Shown piece after piece: positions 25,218 through 33,148 of a stretch of DNA of 64,000 nt. The position numbers and the translations under genes were made by a program. Numbering within the stretch: position 1 is the stretch's first letter; the number at the start of each line of letters is the position of its first letter. This DNA comes from Acetobacter musti (GTDB lineage: Bacteria; Pseudomonadota; Alphaproteobacteria; Acetobacterales; Acetobacteraceae), in the NCBI RefSeq assembly GCF_011516835.1, contig NZ_WOTB01000001.1, forward strand, positions 124,001 to 188,000, given 5' to 3'. Below the pieces are notes generated by a model. The model saw only the letters and a list, made by a program, of their open reading frames with translations. It was not told where the DNA came from and searched no databases.

Positions 25218-26590
25218 CGACCGGCACTCCCTGCCCGGGCAGGCTTGCTGTCCGGCACGGTAAAGGCCTGTAGGGCGGCGCGCAGATTACTTTCGGAATC
25301 GATCAGAAAGTTGGCGCCGACCACCACGCTTTCCCCCGCCTTCAGGCCATCCAGGATCTGAGCCTCGTCATTGCCACGCGCGCCGACGCGCACCGAACGG
25401 GGTGCAAAACGGCCCTCCCCCGTTTCGACCAGCACAACCTGACGGGTGCCGCTGTCGATAACCGACGAGGACGGCACGACCAGCACCGGCCCCGCCATGG
25501 ACGCAGGGACATCGATCGCGATATCGGCATACATGCCTGCCCGCAGCACACTATCCGCATTCGGCAACACGATCCGGATACGTCCGGTTCGCGTCTCGGT
25601 GGAGACGCTCGGATAGAGGAAATCGACGGTTCCGTCGAAGCGACGACCGGGAAAGGCGACAAGGCTGGCGTGCGCCTGCTGACCGACCCGCACCGCGCCC
25701 AGATCCTGCTCCTGCACTTCGGCAATCAGCCAGATCGGTGCGGTCGCCGCCGTCCGGTACAGCGGTTGATCCGGCCCGACGCGCGCGCCCTCCACCGCCA
25801 TCTTTTCGGTCACGACCCCGTCCGCCGGCGCAACGACCGGGATGTGCCGCACGGCATGCCGGGTGCGTCGCAGCCGCGCGATTTCGGTCTCAGGCGCCCC
25901 AAGAGAGCGCAGGCGCTCCAGCGCGGCCGTTGCCATAGCCGGGTCCAAACTGGTGGCAATCAGATATTCCTGCTCGGATGCAACCAGATCCGGCGCGTAG
26001 ATTTCGGCCATGACCTGGCCACGCCAGACAGGATCGCCTGTGGCAGCGATATCGAGATGCTCGACCCAGCCGCCGACCCTGCTTGTCACCAAGGCGATGC
26101 GCCGTTCATCGAACTGGGCAATGCCGGTGGCATGCACGCTGCGGTTCAGCACCGGCTGCACTGCGGCAACGGAAGTCCGCACGCCGAGGATCTGCAAACG
26201 ACCGGGCGGCACAAAAACCGTTCCCGCATCCCGGATCTCGTTCTCATAGACAGGGAGGTACGCCATCCCCATGGCATCTTTCTTCGGCACCGGCGAAGTG
26301 TCGGGCAGCCCCATGGGATTGCGATAAAATAGCACCCGGCCACGATCCGCCGACCGGGCCGAGGGACCGGAGGATCGCGAGGACGCGGCACCAGACCCCT
26401 GTGACCCGTCAGCATAGACCGGAACATAATCCCGACCCTCCGACGTCTTCTTCGGATTGGCGGAATAGGCGGGCTTGCCGTCCGGATCCTGGTAATAGAG
26501 TGGCGTTCGGTCAGTCGCCGTCGCCGGTCCTGGCGTAGCGGTCGAAAGCGGGAGCAACGCCAGGACCAGGGACAGAAGACGCACCTTCAC
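25214..26590 (-). CDS. cusB: CusB-like periplasmic adaptor with two metal-binding domains
   Basis: 458 aa with a signal peptide (about 1-25). Two tandem heavy-metal-binding repeats come first: 'LYYQDPDGKPAYSANPKKTS...DYVPVY' and 'VLFYRNPMGLPDTSPVPKKDAMGMAYLPVY'. The adaptor body follows: 'SRVGGWVEHLDIAATGDPVWRGQ', helical hairpin, beta barrel. Such domains capture Cu(I)/Ag(I) and pass it to CusA. Two copies in one adaptor is a notable arrangement. It overlaps both neighbours by 4 bp. Confidence 0.88.
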   Translation of the reverse strand: MKVRLLSLVLALLPLSTATPGPATATDRTPLYYQDPDGKPAYSANPKKTSEGRDYVPVYADGSQGSGAASSRSSGPSARSADRGRVLFYRNPMGLPDTSPVPKKDAMGMAYLPVYENEIRDAGTVFVPPGRLQILGVRTSVAAVQPVLNRSVHATGIAQFDERRIALVTSRVGGWVEHLDIAATGDPVWRGQVMAEIYAPDLVASEQEYLIATSLDPAMATAALERLRSLGAPETEIARLRRTRHAVRHIPVVAPADGVVTEKMAVEGARVGPDQPLYRTAATAPIWLIAEVQEQDLGAVRVGQQAHASLVAFPGRRFDGTVDFLYPSVSTETRTGRIRIVLPNADSVLRAGMYADIAIDVPASMAGPVLVVPSSSVIDSGTRQVVLVETGEGRFAPRSVRVGARGNDEAQILDGLKAGESVVVGANFLIDSESNLRAALQAFTVPDSKPARAGSAGR

Positions 26591-27843
26591 AGATCACCCC
26601 CGATCAGGCGCTCGATGGTGGCCAGTTCCGTCTGTTCGTCGGTCTCGGTCCGGAGAAGCTCCAGCTCGGTGTCGTGCATCTGATGTTCCGCCGCGATCGC
26701 TGCCGCGAGATCGCCATGCCCCTGGCTGTAGCTGGCCAGCGTCGTCCGCGAGAGCGCGTCCGCCTGCGGCATACGCTGGCGACGGAGGAGGCTCTCCACA
26801 TCGCGCGCCGCCTTGAGGCGGGCCAAGGCTTCGGCCAAGGCTGCCTGGATGGTCGCCATCGTTCCGTCGCGACGGCGCTCGGCGGCATCAAGGCGCGCGG
26901 TCTGCGCGTCTTCGTCGGCGCGCTTGGCACCGAACTGCACGGGGATGCTCAGCGAGACCATGGCGCTGAACCCCGTCGGGGCATTGGTCTGCACGACCGG
27001 GCCGCCGCCGACCGTCACATCGGGATACCAGGCCCGCTCGGCCAGCCGTCTCCGGCTTTCCGCCTCGTCGATTGCCGCGCTGTTCGCATGGACGGCGCCA
27101 TTCCCGCTGCGCGCCCGGTCGAGCAAGCTCTCCACGCGCGGCAGAACCGCTGGGATCGGACGTAGCCGCATGGGCTCGGCCAATGGGGCGCCCGGGGGGC
27201 GGGCCAGCAGCGCATTCAGTTGGGCGGCGGCGGACTCTCGCTCGGCCTCCAGCCGGCTCGCCTCGATGACGGTGTTCGTCTCCTCCTCCTGGGCCTGGAT
27301 CACGCCCGATTGGGCACCGTCGCCCTGGCCGTAGCGCACCATGGTCGCCTGCCGCATCTTGCGGGCGAGCGTCTGGATCTGCCGGTTGACCACCAGCGCG
27401 CGGGTAAAAGCGTAATAGCGCGCGAAGGCAATTTTGATCTGCGCGTCGAGTTCGTCCTGGGCGGCCCGCTCCCGGCCGCGCGCCGCGTCCACCTCGGACA
27501 GCGCCGCACGATGACGCAGATCCCGCTTTCCCCAGAGCGGGAAAGTTTGCGAGATCGTGATGAAGTTCATGCTGAACAGGCCGCCGGAGTGATAATTCTG
27601 GTAATTCTCCGTCAGCACCGGATCGTCCAGCGCACCGGCCGCTTCCGCCTGGGCCGCAGCGGCGGTCGTATCGAGTCCGGCGGCCCGCACCGCGGGGTTC
27701 AGGCGCTCGCCGAGCGCGAGCAGGCTCTCTACGGTGGCACCCGGCGGCCCTTCAGCCGCACGAGCAGCCCCGGATGAAACGATAAGAGCAGCCGCAGCCA
27801 GGAGCAGGCGCCCCGCCGCGTCACGGTTCCGCCGGGTTGCCAT
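26587..27843 (-). CDS. TolC-family outer-membrane channel (CusC-like)
   Basis: 418 aa from ATG at 27843. The frame is open farther upstream into the fixH-like gene, but this start gives a clean signal peptide ('RLLLAAAALIVSSGAARAAE'). The body has two OEP repeats with long helices, e.g. 'ISQTFPLWGKRDLRHRAALSEVDAARGRERAAQDELDAQIK'. It forms the trimeric outer-membrane duct of the cus-like pump. The gene begins 1 bp after the stop of the upstream fixH-like gene. Confidence 0.85.
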   Translation of the reverse strand: MATRRNRDAAGRLLLAAAALIVSSGAARAAEGPPGATVESLLALGERLNPAVRAAGLDTTAAAAQAEAAGALDDPVLTENYQNYHSGGLFSMNFITISQTFPLWGKRDLRHRAALSEVDAARGRERAAQDELDAQIKIAFARYYAFTRALVVNRQIQTLARKMRQATMVRYGQGDGAQSGVIQAQEEETNTVIEASRLEAERESAAAQLNALLARPPGAPLAEPMRLRPIPAVLPRVESLLDRARSGNGAVHANSAAIDEAESRRRLAERAWYPDVTVGGGPVVQTNAPTGFSAMVSLSIPVQFGAKRADEDAQTARLDAAERRRDGTMATIQAALAEALARLKAARDVESLLRRQRMPQADALSRTTLASYSQGHGDLAAAIAAEHQMHDTELELLRTETDEQTELATIERLIGGDL

Positions 27844-27844
27844 G

Positions 27845-28255
27845 CTATTTCTCCAGCGTGACAACAACGGAACCGCGCACCGTCTCGGTTTCACCCTGCA
27901 CCTTGGCCGCGAGCGTGATCGCCCACGGGCCGGGAGCACCGGCATCGAGGTCGATACGATAGAGCCCATCGCCTGACGCCGGCTCGATGGTCGTGGGCGA
28001 GGTCATCGTCGCCATGCCCATGGGGCTCATGTCGGCCTTGCTCTCGAAGATGACGGCGTCCATGACCGGCTTGCCGTCGGGCACATGCACAAGCCGCACG
28101 ATCATGACAGCCTTGTCACCGCTCAGATGTGCCTGCTTGCCGGCAGCCTCGAAACGATAATCCGTCGCTGCCGCGAATGTCGGTGACACAAAGGCACCGG
28201 TCACGACGACGCAGGAGGCGAGCGCCAACGCACCCGCGATCAGATATGTACGCAT
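27845..28255 (-). CDS. FixH/YtkA-like periplasmic protein
   Basis: 136 aa. After a signal peptide (about 1-28, 'GALALASCVVVTGAFVSPTFAA') comes one beta-sandwich domain: 'YRFEAAGKQAHLSGDKAVMIVRLVHVPDGKPVMDAVIFESKADMSPMGMATM...', 'GLYRIDLDAGAPGPWAITLAAKVQGE'. Met and His residues suit Cu(I)/Ag(I) binding. FixH/YtkA-like proteins often lead cus operons and may act as periplasmic metal carriers. It is the first gene of the operon fixH-like/cusC/cusB/cusA. The regulator is not obvious nearby. Confidence 0.78.
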   Translation of the reverse strand: MRTYLIAGALALASCVVVTGAFVSPTFAAATDYRFEAAGKQAHLSGDKAVMIVRLVHVPDGKPVMDAVIFESKADMSPMGMATMTSPTTIEPASGDGLYRIDLDAGAPGPWAITLAAKVQGETETVRGSVVVTLEK

Positions 28256-28392
28256 GATAATGGAATCCTTCCCGCCCCGGAAATCCGGGGATAGAGCGCT
28301 GATCGACGTCCGGTTGCGGTCAGGACGCGCGAATACGCGCGCTCCTGAACGCAGGACGTGCGGAAACCAACGCCGTCACGGCGCCGGTGGGA

Positions 28393-28764
28393 TCAGGCGG
28401 TTCTGGGAGGGAAGGAAAGCGGCTCGGGCGAGCGGCCGACAGGAACACGTTCGGCAAGGCTATAGGCGATCATGCTGTAGCGGACCGGGCTTCCGATCGC
28501 CGCGGCCTGCGTTGGGCGATCAGGCACGCCGAGGCACTGCATGGTTTTCAGGCACTCCGGCGTCATGCCCTTGAACGGTGCGGTCGTTCCGGCGGGATGC
28601 ATCGAGACCGACCCATCACAGCATGGCATGGCCGCATCCAGGCTCGTGGCCTGCTCGGCATTCTGCGGCGGCATAGCCTGCACGGTGGCCGCGCCCATAA
28701 AGGCAAGACCAACGATAACGAATACCAGACGTCGGAGAAAGCACCACCGCATACCGGCCATCAT
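28393..28764 (-). CDS. Small secreted Cys-rich hypothetical protein
   Basis: 123 aa from ATG 28764; a longer frame to 28860 is possible. An N-terminal hydrophobic segment ('LRRLVFVIVGLAFMGAATVQA') looks like a signal peptide. The mature part has 'MPCCDGSVSMHPAGTTAPFKGMTPECLKTMQCLGVP', with Cys, Met and His residues apt for thiophilic metal binding. This pattern recalls DUF2946-type proteins found beside copper pumps, but I do not claim the family. It is separated from the fixH-like gene by ~140 bp. Confidence 0.6.
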   Translation of the reverse strand: MMAGMRWCFLRRLVFVIVGLAFMGAATVQAMPPQNAEQATSLDAAMPCCDGSVSMHPAGTTAPFKGMTPECLKTMQCLGVPDRPTQAAAIGSPVRYSMIAYSLAERVPVGRSPEPLSFPPRTA

Positions 28765-28875
28765 CTCGCAAACAGGCAAAGGGGGCAATCTCTTATGCAC
28801 GGAGCGGAAGTCATGCCGCGCTCTTGGGCCGGTCGTTTGGGCTGGGACATCCCTCGCCACGCGAGGCCGGGCAAC

Positions 28876-29046
28876 TCACTTGAATGTCCGATCTGCGGAA
28901 GGGACTCGGCCGATCCGCGTCCTCCATCCCTCCGCGCACCACAGATACTTGACCAGTGCCGCGATCGCGAGCACGAGCACGATCAGCGTGAGCAGGCCGA
29001 ACAGGCCCATGCCCCATCCCATGCCCTGCATGCAGTTTGTCATCAT
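28876..29046 (-). CDS. Small membrane protein, 56 aa
   Basis: ATG at 29046 (or the next codon) behind a strong GGGAGGCCGTC ribosome site on the minus strand. 'MMTNCMQGMGWGMGLFGLLTLIVLVLAIAALVKYLWCAE' shows a Met/Cys-containing N-terminus and one membrane span, then a basic tail. Short one-span proteins of this kind accompany copper/mercury clusters. Its neighbour on the other side is a MerR-family relic, whose intact form may once have regulated it. Confidence 0.62.
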   Translation of the reverse strand: MMTNCMQGMGWGMGLFGLLTLIVLVLAIAALVKYLWCAEGWRTRIGRVPSADRTFK

Positions 29047-29154
29047 GACGGCCTCCCATGAGGCAATGATGCGGCCCGCCATGGCGATCCGCACGAACCA
29101 TGACGACGTTGGCATTGTCCCGACTGTTTTCAATGCCAAGAAGGGCATTCCCGG

Positions 29155-29334
29155 ATGCGTTCCCCGCACGTCGCGAAGAACGACGTCATCGCCCGCACGC
29201 ATCTGGCGGAGATCGACGGCAAGATGCGTGACTTGCAGGCCCTGCGTCGGGAACTGGTCGCGATGATCGGGCAATGCCACCATGGCACCGTCGCCGACTG
29301 CCGTATCATTGAGGCGTTGGCACCGCGTCAGTGA
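29155..29334 (+). pseudogene. C-terminal relic of a MerR-family metal regulator
   Basis: The frame ending at TGA 29332 encodes 'ARTHLAEIDGKMRDLQALRRELVAMIGQC' and 'TVADCRIIEALAPRQ', the dimerisation helix and metal-binding loop of a CueR/ZntR-like MerR protein. The N-terminal HTH half is missing and an in-frame stop lies at 29101, so the fragment cannot bind DNA. It overlaps the end of the DMT transporter gene. Confidence 0.78.
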
Positions 29335-30377
29335 GCGTGGCCGTGCCGATGATGCAGGTCGGGATAATGCGGATGCCGATGGACCATCGGCATGTGCCGG
29401 TGCCGATGCGTGTGCGGTTCGCCCGTCGGATCGCCAGGCCCGTGCGCATGCTGATGGTGTTCGTCATGGCGATGCCGGTGCTCATGTTCCATGGCCTCGT
29501 GCGCATGCTCGTGATCGTGGCGCTCCGACAGGTGGAGCCACAACCCGAAACCCATCAGGCCGCCGGCGATCAGCAACCTCAGCGACAAGGGATCGTGGAG
29601 CACCACAACCGCCAGCAGCGCGCCGACGAACGGCGCAAGCGAGAAATAGGCCCCCGTGCGCGCGGCACCGAGATGGCGCAGGGCCAGCACGAACAGGACA
29701 AGGCTCACCCCGTAACCCATGAACCCCACGGCTCCAGCGGCGCCGAGTCCCCCGACAGTCGGCAGGACACCGCCCCTCCCGAACGCCAGCAGAAGATTGA
29801 CCGTCCCTGCGACCAGCCCCTTGAGCATTGCGATCTGCATCGGATCGGCCGCAGAAAGTTTGCCGGTCAAGTTGTTGTCGATCCCCCAGCACAGGCAGGC
29901 CGCTGCGATGAACAGGGCGCCCTGGTCAAGCATCGCATGCCCCTGCCATGATAATAACGCGGCGCCCGAGAGAATGGCGAAGGCGCCCAGCAGAAGCCGC
30001 CGGTCCACGTTCTCGCGGAATACGATCCAGGCAATCCCCATCGTCGCCAGCCCTTCGAGATTGAGCAACAGCGACGCGCTGGCCGCGTCGGTGCGCGCCA
30101 GCCCCAGCATCAACAGCAATGGGCCGGCAATCCCACCCGCCAGGATCACCAACGCCAACCAGGGCAAGTCCCCACGCCGCAACGGCGCTTCCGCAACGGG
30201 GCGTCCACGCATCCAGCGCAACAGATGCACCGCCGCCAGACCGATCCCGGAACCGAGATAGAGCAGCCCGGCCATCATCCACGGATCGACGGAGCCAAGG
30301 AGAAGCTTGGCGAACGGTGTGCTGGCTCCAAACAGGATCGCGGACAATAATGCGAAAAGGATGCCAATGCGGTTCAT
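29328..30377 (-). CDS. DMT/EamA-family transporter with His-rich tail
   Basis: 349 aa. Ten membrane spans form two EamA repeats ('LFALLSAILFGASTPFAKLLLG...', 'GALFIAAACLCWGIDNNLTGKLS'). The last ~70 residues are extremely histidine-rich: about 25 His in HDHEHAHE/HRHRHDEHHQHAH-type runs. The tail probably binds Ni, Co, Zn or Cu and senses or buffers the transported metal. It is the only gene of this type in the island. Its 3' end overlaps the merR relic by 7 bp. Confidence 0.85.
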   Translation of the reverse strand: MNRIGILFALLSAILFGASTPFAKLLLGSVDPWMMAGLLYLGSGIGLAAVHLLRWMRGRPVAEAPLRRGDLPWLALVILAGGIAGPLLLMLGLARTDAASASLLLNLEGLATMGIAWIVFRENVDRRLLLGAFAILSGAALLSWQGHAMLDQGALFIAAACLCWGIDNNLTGKLSAADPMQIAMLKGLVAGTVNLLLAFGRGGVLPTVGGLGAAGAVGFMGYGVSLVLFVLALRHLGAARTGAYFSLAPFVGALLAVVVLHDPLSLRLLIAGGLMGFGLWLHLSERHDHEHAHEAMEHEHRHRHDEHHQHAHGPGDPTGEPHTHRHRHMPMVHRHPHYPDLHHRHGHAH

Positions 30378-30588
30378 GGCCCGATCCTACCGCACGGTGG
30401 CTCAATCGAGAATGGGCCCCGCTGCAAGCGATGAGCAGACTACCGCCCGCGCTCTACGCTTCGATTTTGATGATAACGTGCCGGTTTTCCAAATGGATAC
30501 ACGATGCATGGACCGCACCGTCAAACGGCGATCGTCACATTACTGGCCAGGACGACACCATTACTTCATCGCCGCTGCCGCCCCAGGT

Positions 30589-30813
30589 CTATGTCGAACC
30601 GTCTCCGCAGCATGCCAGTCGCCCATGTTCCTGAACCGGCGGGCAAGGAACGTCGCCATAGGAGCAGAAGACGCAGCAATCCCCCGGCTTCGGTTTCAAG
30701 ACGACGCCACAATGCGGGCAATCGTAAAAGAACTGGCAGGCATCGGTCGGCATGGTTTCCAGTGATTGCTGGCCACATGCGGGACAGGTCAGAAGCGAGG
30801 CAGGCCGAATCAT
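30589..30813 (-). CDS. GDCCVxC-motif protein
   Basis: 74 aa. 'LLTCPACGQQSLETMPTDACQFFYDCPHCGVVLKPKPGDCCVFCSYGDVPCPP' contains two CPxC pairs and the GDCCVxC motif that names this small family found in mercury and arsenic clusters. It is cytoplasmic and likely binds a thiophilic metal or zinc. Start overlaps the merT-like stop by 4 bp. The 211 bp between its stop and the start of the DMT gene contain no gene I can support. Confidence 0.8.
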   Translation of the reverse strand: MIRPASLLTCPACGQQSLETMPTDACQFFYDCPHCGVVLKPKPGDCCVFCSYGDVPCPPVQEHGRLACCGDGST

Positions 30814-31244
30814 CTTACAGACAGGCTCCTGAGCAGGACGGGTTCCAGGCGTGGCCACACCAATGCCGCCAGCACGATGAGCGCGGTGGCAAAGGATAGC
30901 ATCTGGATAACCCCGATGCGTCGCCGGATAGACCCACTTTCCACACCCGCACAACAGACCCTGGCCTGCCGCCGATTGAGCGCCCAGGCGCTGACCAGCG
31001 CCGCGACCGCCAGCGCAATCAATGGCACGCGCCATGGCGCAAGTCTCGACAGAACACTGAAAACCCCCGCACCGGCGCCCAGAGAAGCGAAGGCGAGCGG
31101 AATGAGGCAGCAGGACGACGCGATCAGCGCACCCACACCGGCGGCCATACCGCCCGCGACACACAGGACTCCACCTCTTTCCATGCCCATGCGGCTACGT
31201 GATGTTCGTTGAGGCAGGTCCGCCGTCTCATCCATGATCGTCAC
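30810..31244 (-). CDS. MerT-like mercuric transport membrane protein
   Basis: 144 aa with three to four membrane spans. 'GMAAGVGALIASSCCLIPLAFASLGAGAGV' carries the vicinal Cys pair in the first span that in MerT accepts Hg(II). A second Cys pair sits in 'RRQARVCCAGVES'. It moves thiophilic metal ions across the inner membrane in family members. There is no MerA reductase or MerP in the window, so the fate of the metal is unclear. It is transcribed divergently from the MerR gene at 31312. Confidence 0.8.
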   Translation of the reverse strand: MTIMDETADLPQRTSRSRMGMERGGVLCVAGGMAAGVGALIASSCCLIPLAFASLGAGAGVFSVLSRLAPWRVPLIALAVAALVSAWALNRRQARVCCAGVESGSIRRRIGVIQMLSFATALIVLAALVWPRLEPVLLRSLSVR

Positions 31245-31265
31245 TTTCCCATTGCGTCGCGCTTC

Positions 31266-31296
31266 ATGCTACACCCCGTAGTGGCTACGGACTCAA
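31266..31296 (-). promoter_or_regulatory. MerR-type promoter/operator of the merT-like operon
   Basis: Read on the minus strand: -35 TTGAGT (31296-31291), -10 TAGCAT (31271-31266), separated by exactly 19 bp (31290-31272). The spacer holds the dyad CCGTAG-CCA-CTACGG. The 19-bp spacing is the signature of promoters that MerR proteins untwist to activate. Confidence 0.88.
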
Positions 31297-31311
31297 GAGC
31301 AGGAGTGACGC

Positions 31312-31734
31312 ATGGTCGCCATCACGATCGGCAAGCTGGCATCGGAAACCGGCGTTCATCTGGAGACGGTGCGCTACTATGAGCGCATCGGCCTCATTCC
31401 CGCGCCGCGAAGGGCGCGTAATGGCTATCGCCATTATCGGGCCGAGGATGTCAGGCGCCTGTCATTCGTCCGACGCGCGCGGGATCTTGGTTTCGACATC
31501 GAGGAAATCAGAACCCTGCTCGCCTTGGCAGAACCCGGCCTACCCTCCTGCGACGAGGTCAGAACACTCGCCATAGCTCATCTGGGCGACATCCAGAGCA
31601 AGATCTCCGACCTGCAACGGCTCGCATCGCTCCTGACAACAAGCATCGAACAATGCCGTGAGTCGGAGGCCCTGACTTGCCCGGTGCTCGATATGCTGGG
31701 TGCCTCTGCGATCGGAAGCACGCCCAACCCGTGA
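31312..31734 (+). CDS. MerR-family metal-responsive regulator
   Basis: 140 aa. HTH 'TIGKLASETGVHLETVRYYERIGLIPAPRRARNGYRHYRAEDVRRLSFV', dimer helix, then 'IEQCRESEALTCPVLDML' with metal-ligand Cys residues. An additional Cys lies in 'PGLPSCDEVRTLAIAHL'. This Cys arrangement (Cys...~35...Cys-x7-Cys) is that of the MerR/PbrR/ZntR family. It controls the divergent merT-like operon through the 19-bp-spacer promoter. Confidence 0.85.
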   Translation: MVAITIGKLASETGVHLETVRYYERIGLIPAPRRARNGYRHYRAEDVRRLSFVRRARDLGFDIEEIRTLLALAEPGLPSCDEVRTLAIAHLGDIQSKISDLQRLASLLTTSIEQCRESEALTCPVLDMLGASAIGSTPNP

Positions 31735-31801
31735 CGTATCGTTCCGGGAGGCGGTTAAGGTCTTGGCGTGGGTCCAATAATGGCGTCCGATCCGCGGCAG
31801 G

Positions 31802-32158
31802 CTACCCGCGCAAGAACCCAATCGCCACCGGCTCGATCCGTGGCCAGAGCCATGCAAGACACCCCATGATCGTGGCGAACCCCATGATGCCGAGCGTCTG
31901 CCAGCCAGGCCTGTGTCCTGTCCGGTACGCCTGATAACCCACCCAGAACCAACCGACAGCAACCGCCAGGATCGCGACCGGCGTCAGCCAGCGATAGGCG
32001 TTGGCGAACCAGGCGAGAATACCGCCTACTGACCCGAGGATCGCGGCCGGCAGCGCGAGCGGCACGACGCAGCACACGCCGCAGGCCAGCGCCGCACTGG
32101 ACGCCGTCATGGCAACCGCGCTGGCCGCCTTGTTTCCCGATGCGCTCGCCTCGCTCAT
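31802..32158 (-). CDS. MerT/MerC-like membrane protein
   Basis: 118 aa from ATG 32158; the frame is open upstream but this start gives an ATGA coupling to the preceding gene. Three to four spans. 'SAALACGVCCVVPLALPAAILGSVGGILAWF' contains CxxCC in the first span, as in mercuric transport proteins. It forms an operon with the Cys-tailed protein 32155. It resembles but is clearly diverged from the copy at 30810. Confidence 0.72.
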   Translation of the reverse strand: MSEASASGNKAASAVAMTASSAALACGVCCVVPLALPAAILGSVGGILAWFANAYRWLTPVAILAVAVGWFWVGYQAYRTGHRPGWQTLGIMGFATIMGCLAWLWPRIEPVAIGFLRG

Positions 32159-32532
32159 GCGCCGCACTCCGCCGCGCACCCGCAGGTCTTTTTCATCGGC
32201 GCGGTTGCTGGCTGACTGCGCGACGCAAACTGCTCAAGCAGCGTTTCCGCAGCCTCACGCGCATACTCCGGGGCAGTAATCGTCAGAGTCAGCGCATCCA
32301 TACGTTCAGCGATGTCAAACGCGAGGAACGCGCAACAGGTTCGTTCGCCTTCGACCATACGCGCGATATCGTCCCGTGCGGCAGGATCATAATCCAGCAC
32401 GAGATGAAGACCATCTCGGTGCGCTGACCGAAGCGCCCTGGCGTTGAGACTGGCGATCCACTCCAGCCGCCTCGCCAGATCGCTGTTCTCCAGTGTGCAG
32501 GCAAGTGGGGCAGGCTCGTTTGGCTTCGTCAC
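32155..32532 (-). CDS. Hypothetical protein with ECC/TCC motif and Cys-rich tail
   Basis: 125 aa. 'LACTLENSDLARRLEWIASLNARALRSAHRDGLHLVLDYDPAARDDIARMVEGERTCCAFLAFDI' followed by 'LTLTITAPEYAREAAETLLEQFA' is a recurring small soluble protein in mercury/arsenic islands; no biochemical function is established that I know of. The Cys pair in 'RTCCAF' and the tail 'KKTCGCAAECGA' point to thiophilic metal binding. It is first in an operon with the MerT-like protein, driven by the promoter at 32581-32611. Confidence 0.72.
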   Translation of the reverse strand: MTKPNEPAPLACTLENSDLARRLEWIASLNARALRSAHRDGLHLVLDYDPAARDDIARMVEGERTCCAFLAFDIAERMDALTLTITAPEYAREAAETLLEQFASRSQPATAPMKKTCGCAAECGA

Positions 32533-32580
32533 GATACTACTTCGATGCCGTTCCGCCCGTTCGCGTGACGGTCTGGCGCT

Positions 32581-32611
32581 TGTTTACGAGTTCAAGTAAC
32601 TTGAGGTTCAA
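32581..32611 (-). promoter_or_regulatory. MerR-type promoter/operator
   Basis: On the minus strand: -35 TTGAAC (32611-32606), 19-bp spacer (32605-32587), -10 TAAACA (32586-32581). The spacer contains TCAAGT-T-ACTTGA. It drives the operon 32532-31802 and faces the MerR gene at 32638. Confidence 0.82.
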
Positions 32612-32637
32612 GATATTTTTTACGCGAGTTTCCCCCC

Positions 32638-33087
32638 ATGCCCGGATACAAGATCGGCGAGTTGGCCGAGCGCACCCGTACCAATGCCCCCACGATCCGC
32701 TATTATGAAGAGATCGGCCTGCTTCCACGTCCGGAACGACAGGAAGGCAATCAGCGGCGTTATGCTGAAGACGATGTTCGACGGCTTACCTTCATTCGGC
32801 GCTGCCGGGCGTTTGGCTTTTCGATCGATCAGGTTCGGGCATTGGTCGAATTGGTACAGGACCGTACGCGATCCTGTGCGGAAGCCCGCGACCTCGCGCA
32901 TACTCACCTGATGGACGTCCGGGCGAAGTTGCGCGAATTGAAGGCGCTCGAGAAAAGCATCGCCGGGTTCGTCGCGACCTGCGACGCACAATGCGCCGGC
33001 GGTCCCGGCTCCGAGTGCGTGATTCTTGACGAACTTGCCACCATCGAGCCGGCGGGGAACCGCGCATGCTGCGAAAGTGCGGTCTGA
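32638..33087 (+). CDS. MerR-family regulator, Zn/Pb/Hg type
   Basis: 149 aa. HTH 'YKIGELAERTRTNAPTIRYYEEIGLLPRPERQEGNQRRYAEDDVRRLTFI', long dimer helix, then a Cys-rich effector loop 'ATCDAQCAGGPGSECVILDEL' and a C-terminal 'ACCESAV'. The CxxxC...C pattern is seen in MerR regulators of organomercurial/lead/zinc systems. It controls the divergent operon and is followed 61 bp later by the CDF gene. Confidence 0.85.
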   Translation: MPGYKIGELAERTRTNAPTIRYYEEIGLLPRPERQEGNQRRYAEDDVRRLTFIRRCRAFGFSIDQVRALVELVQDRTRSCAEARDLAHTHLMDVRAKLRELKALEKSIAGFVATCDAQCAGGPGSECVILDELATIEPAGNRACCESAV

Positions 33088-33148
33088 TCTTCGCCTATAA
33101 TCCATCTTCGGATGGGAGAAACCTGATAGAACGAAAGAGATAAAAACG

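Noticed and set aside
21840-25361. Very long plus-strand open frame (about 1170 codons) opposite cusA
   Set aside because: It is antisense to a clear RND permease, and its Arg/His/Asp/Gln-rich translation is the typical shadow of high-GC codon use. No ribosome site or family resemblance.
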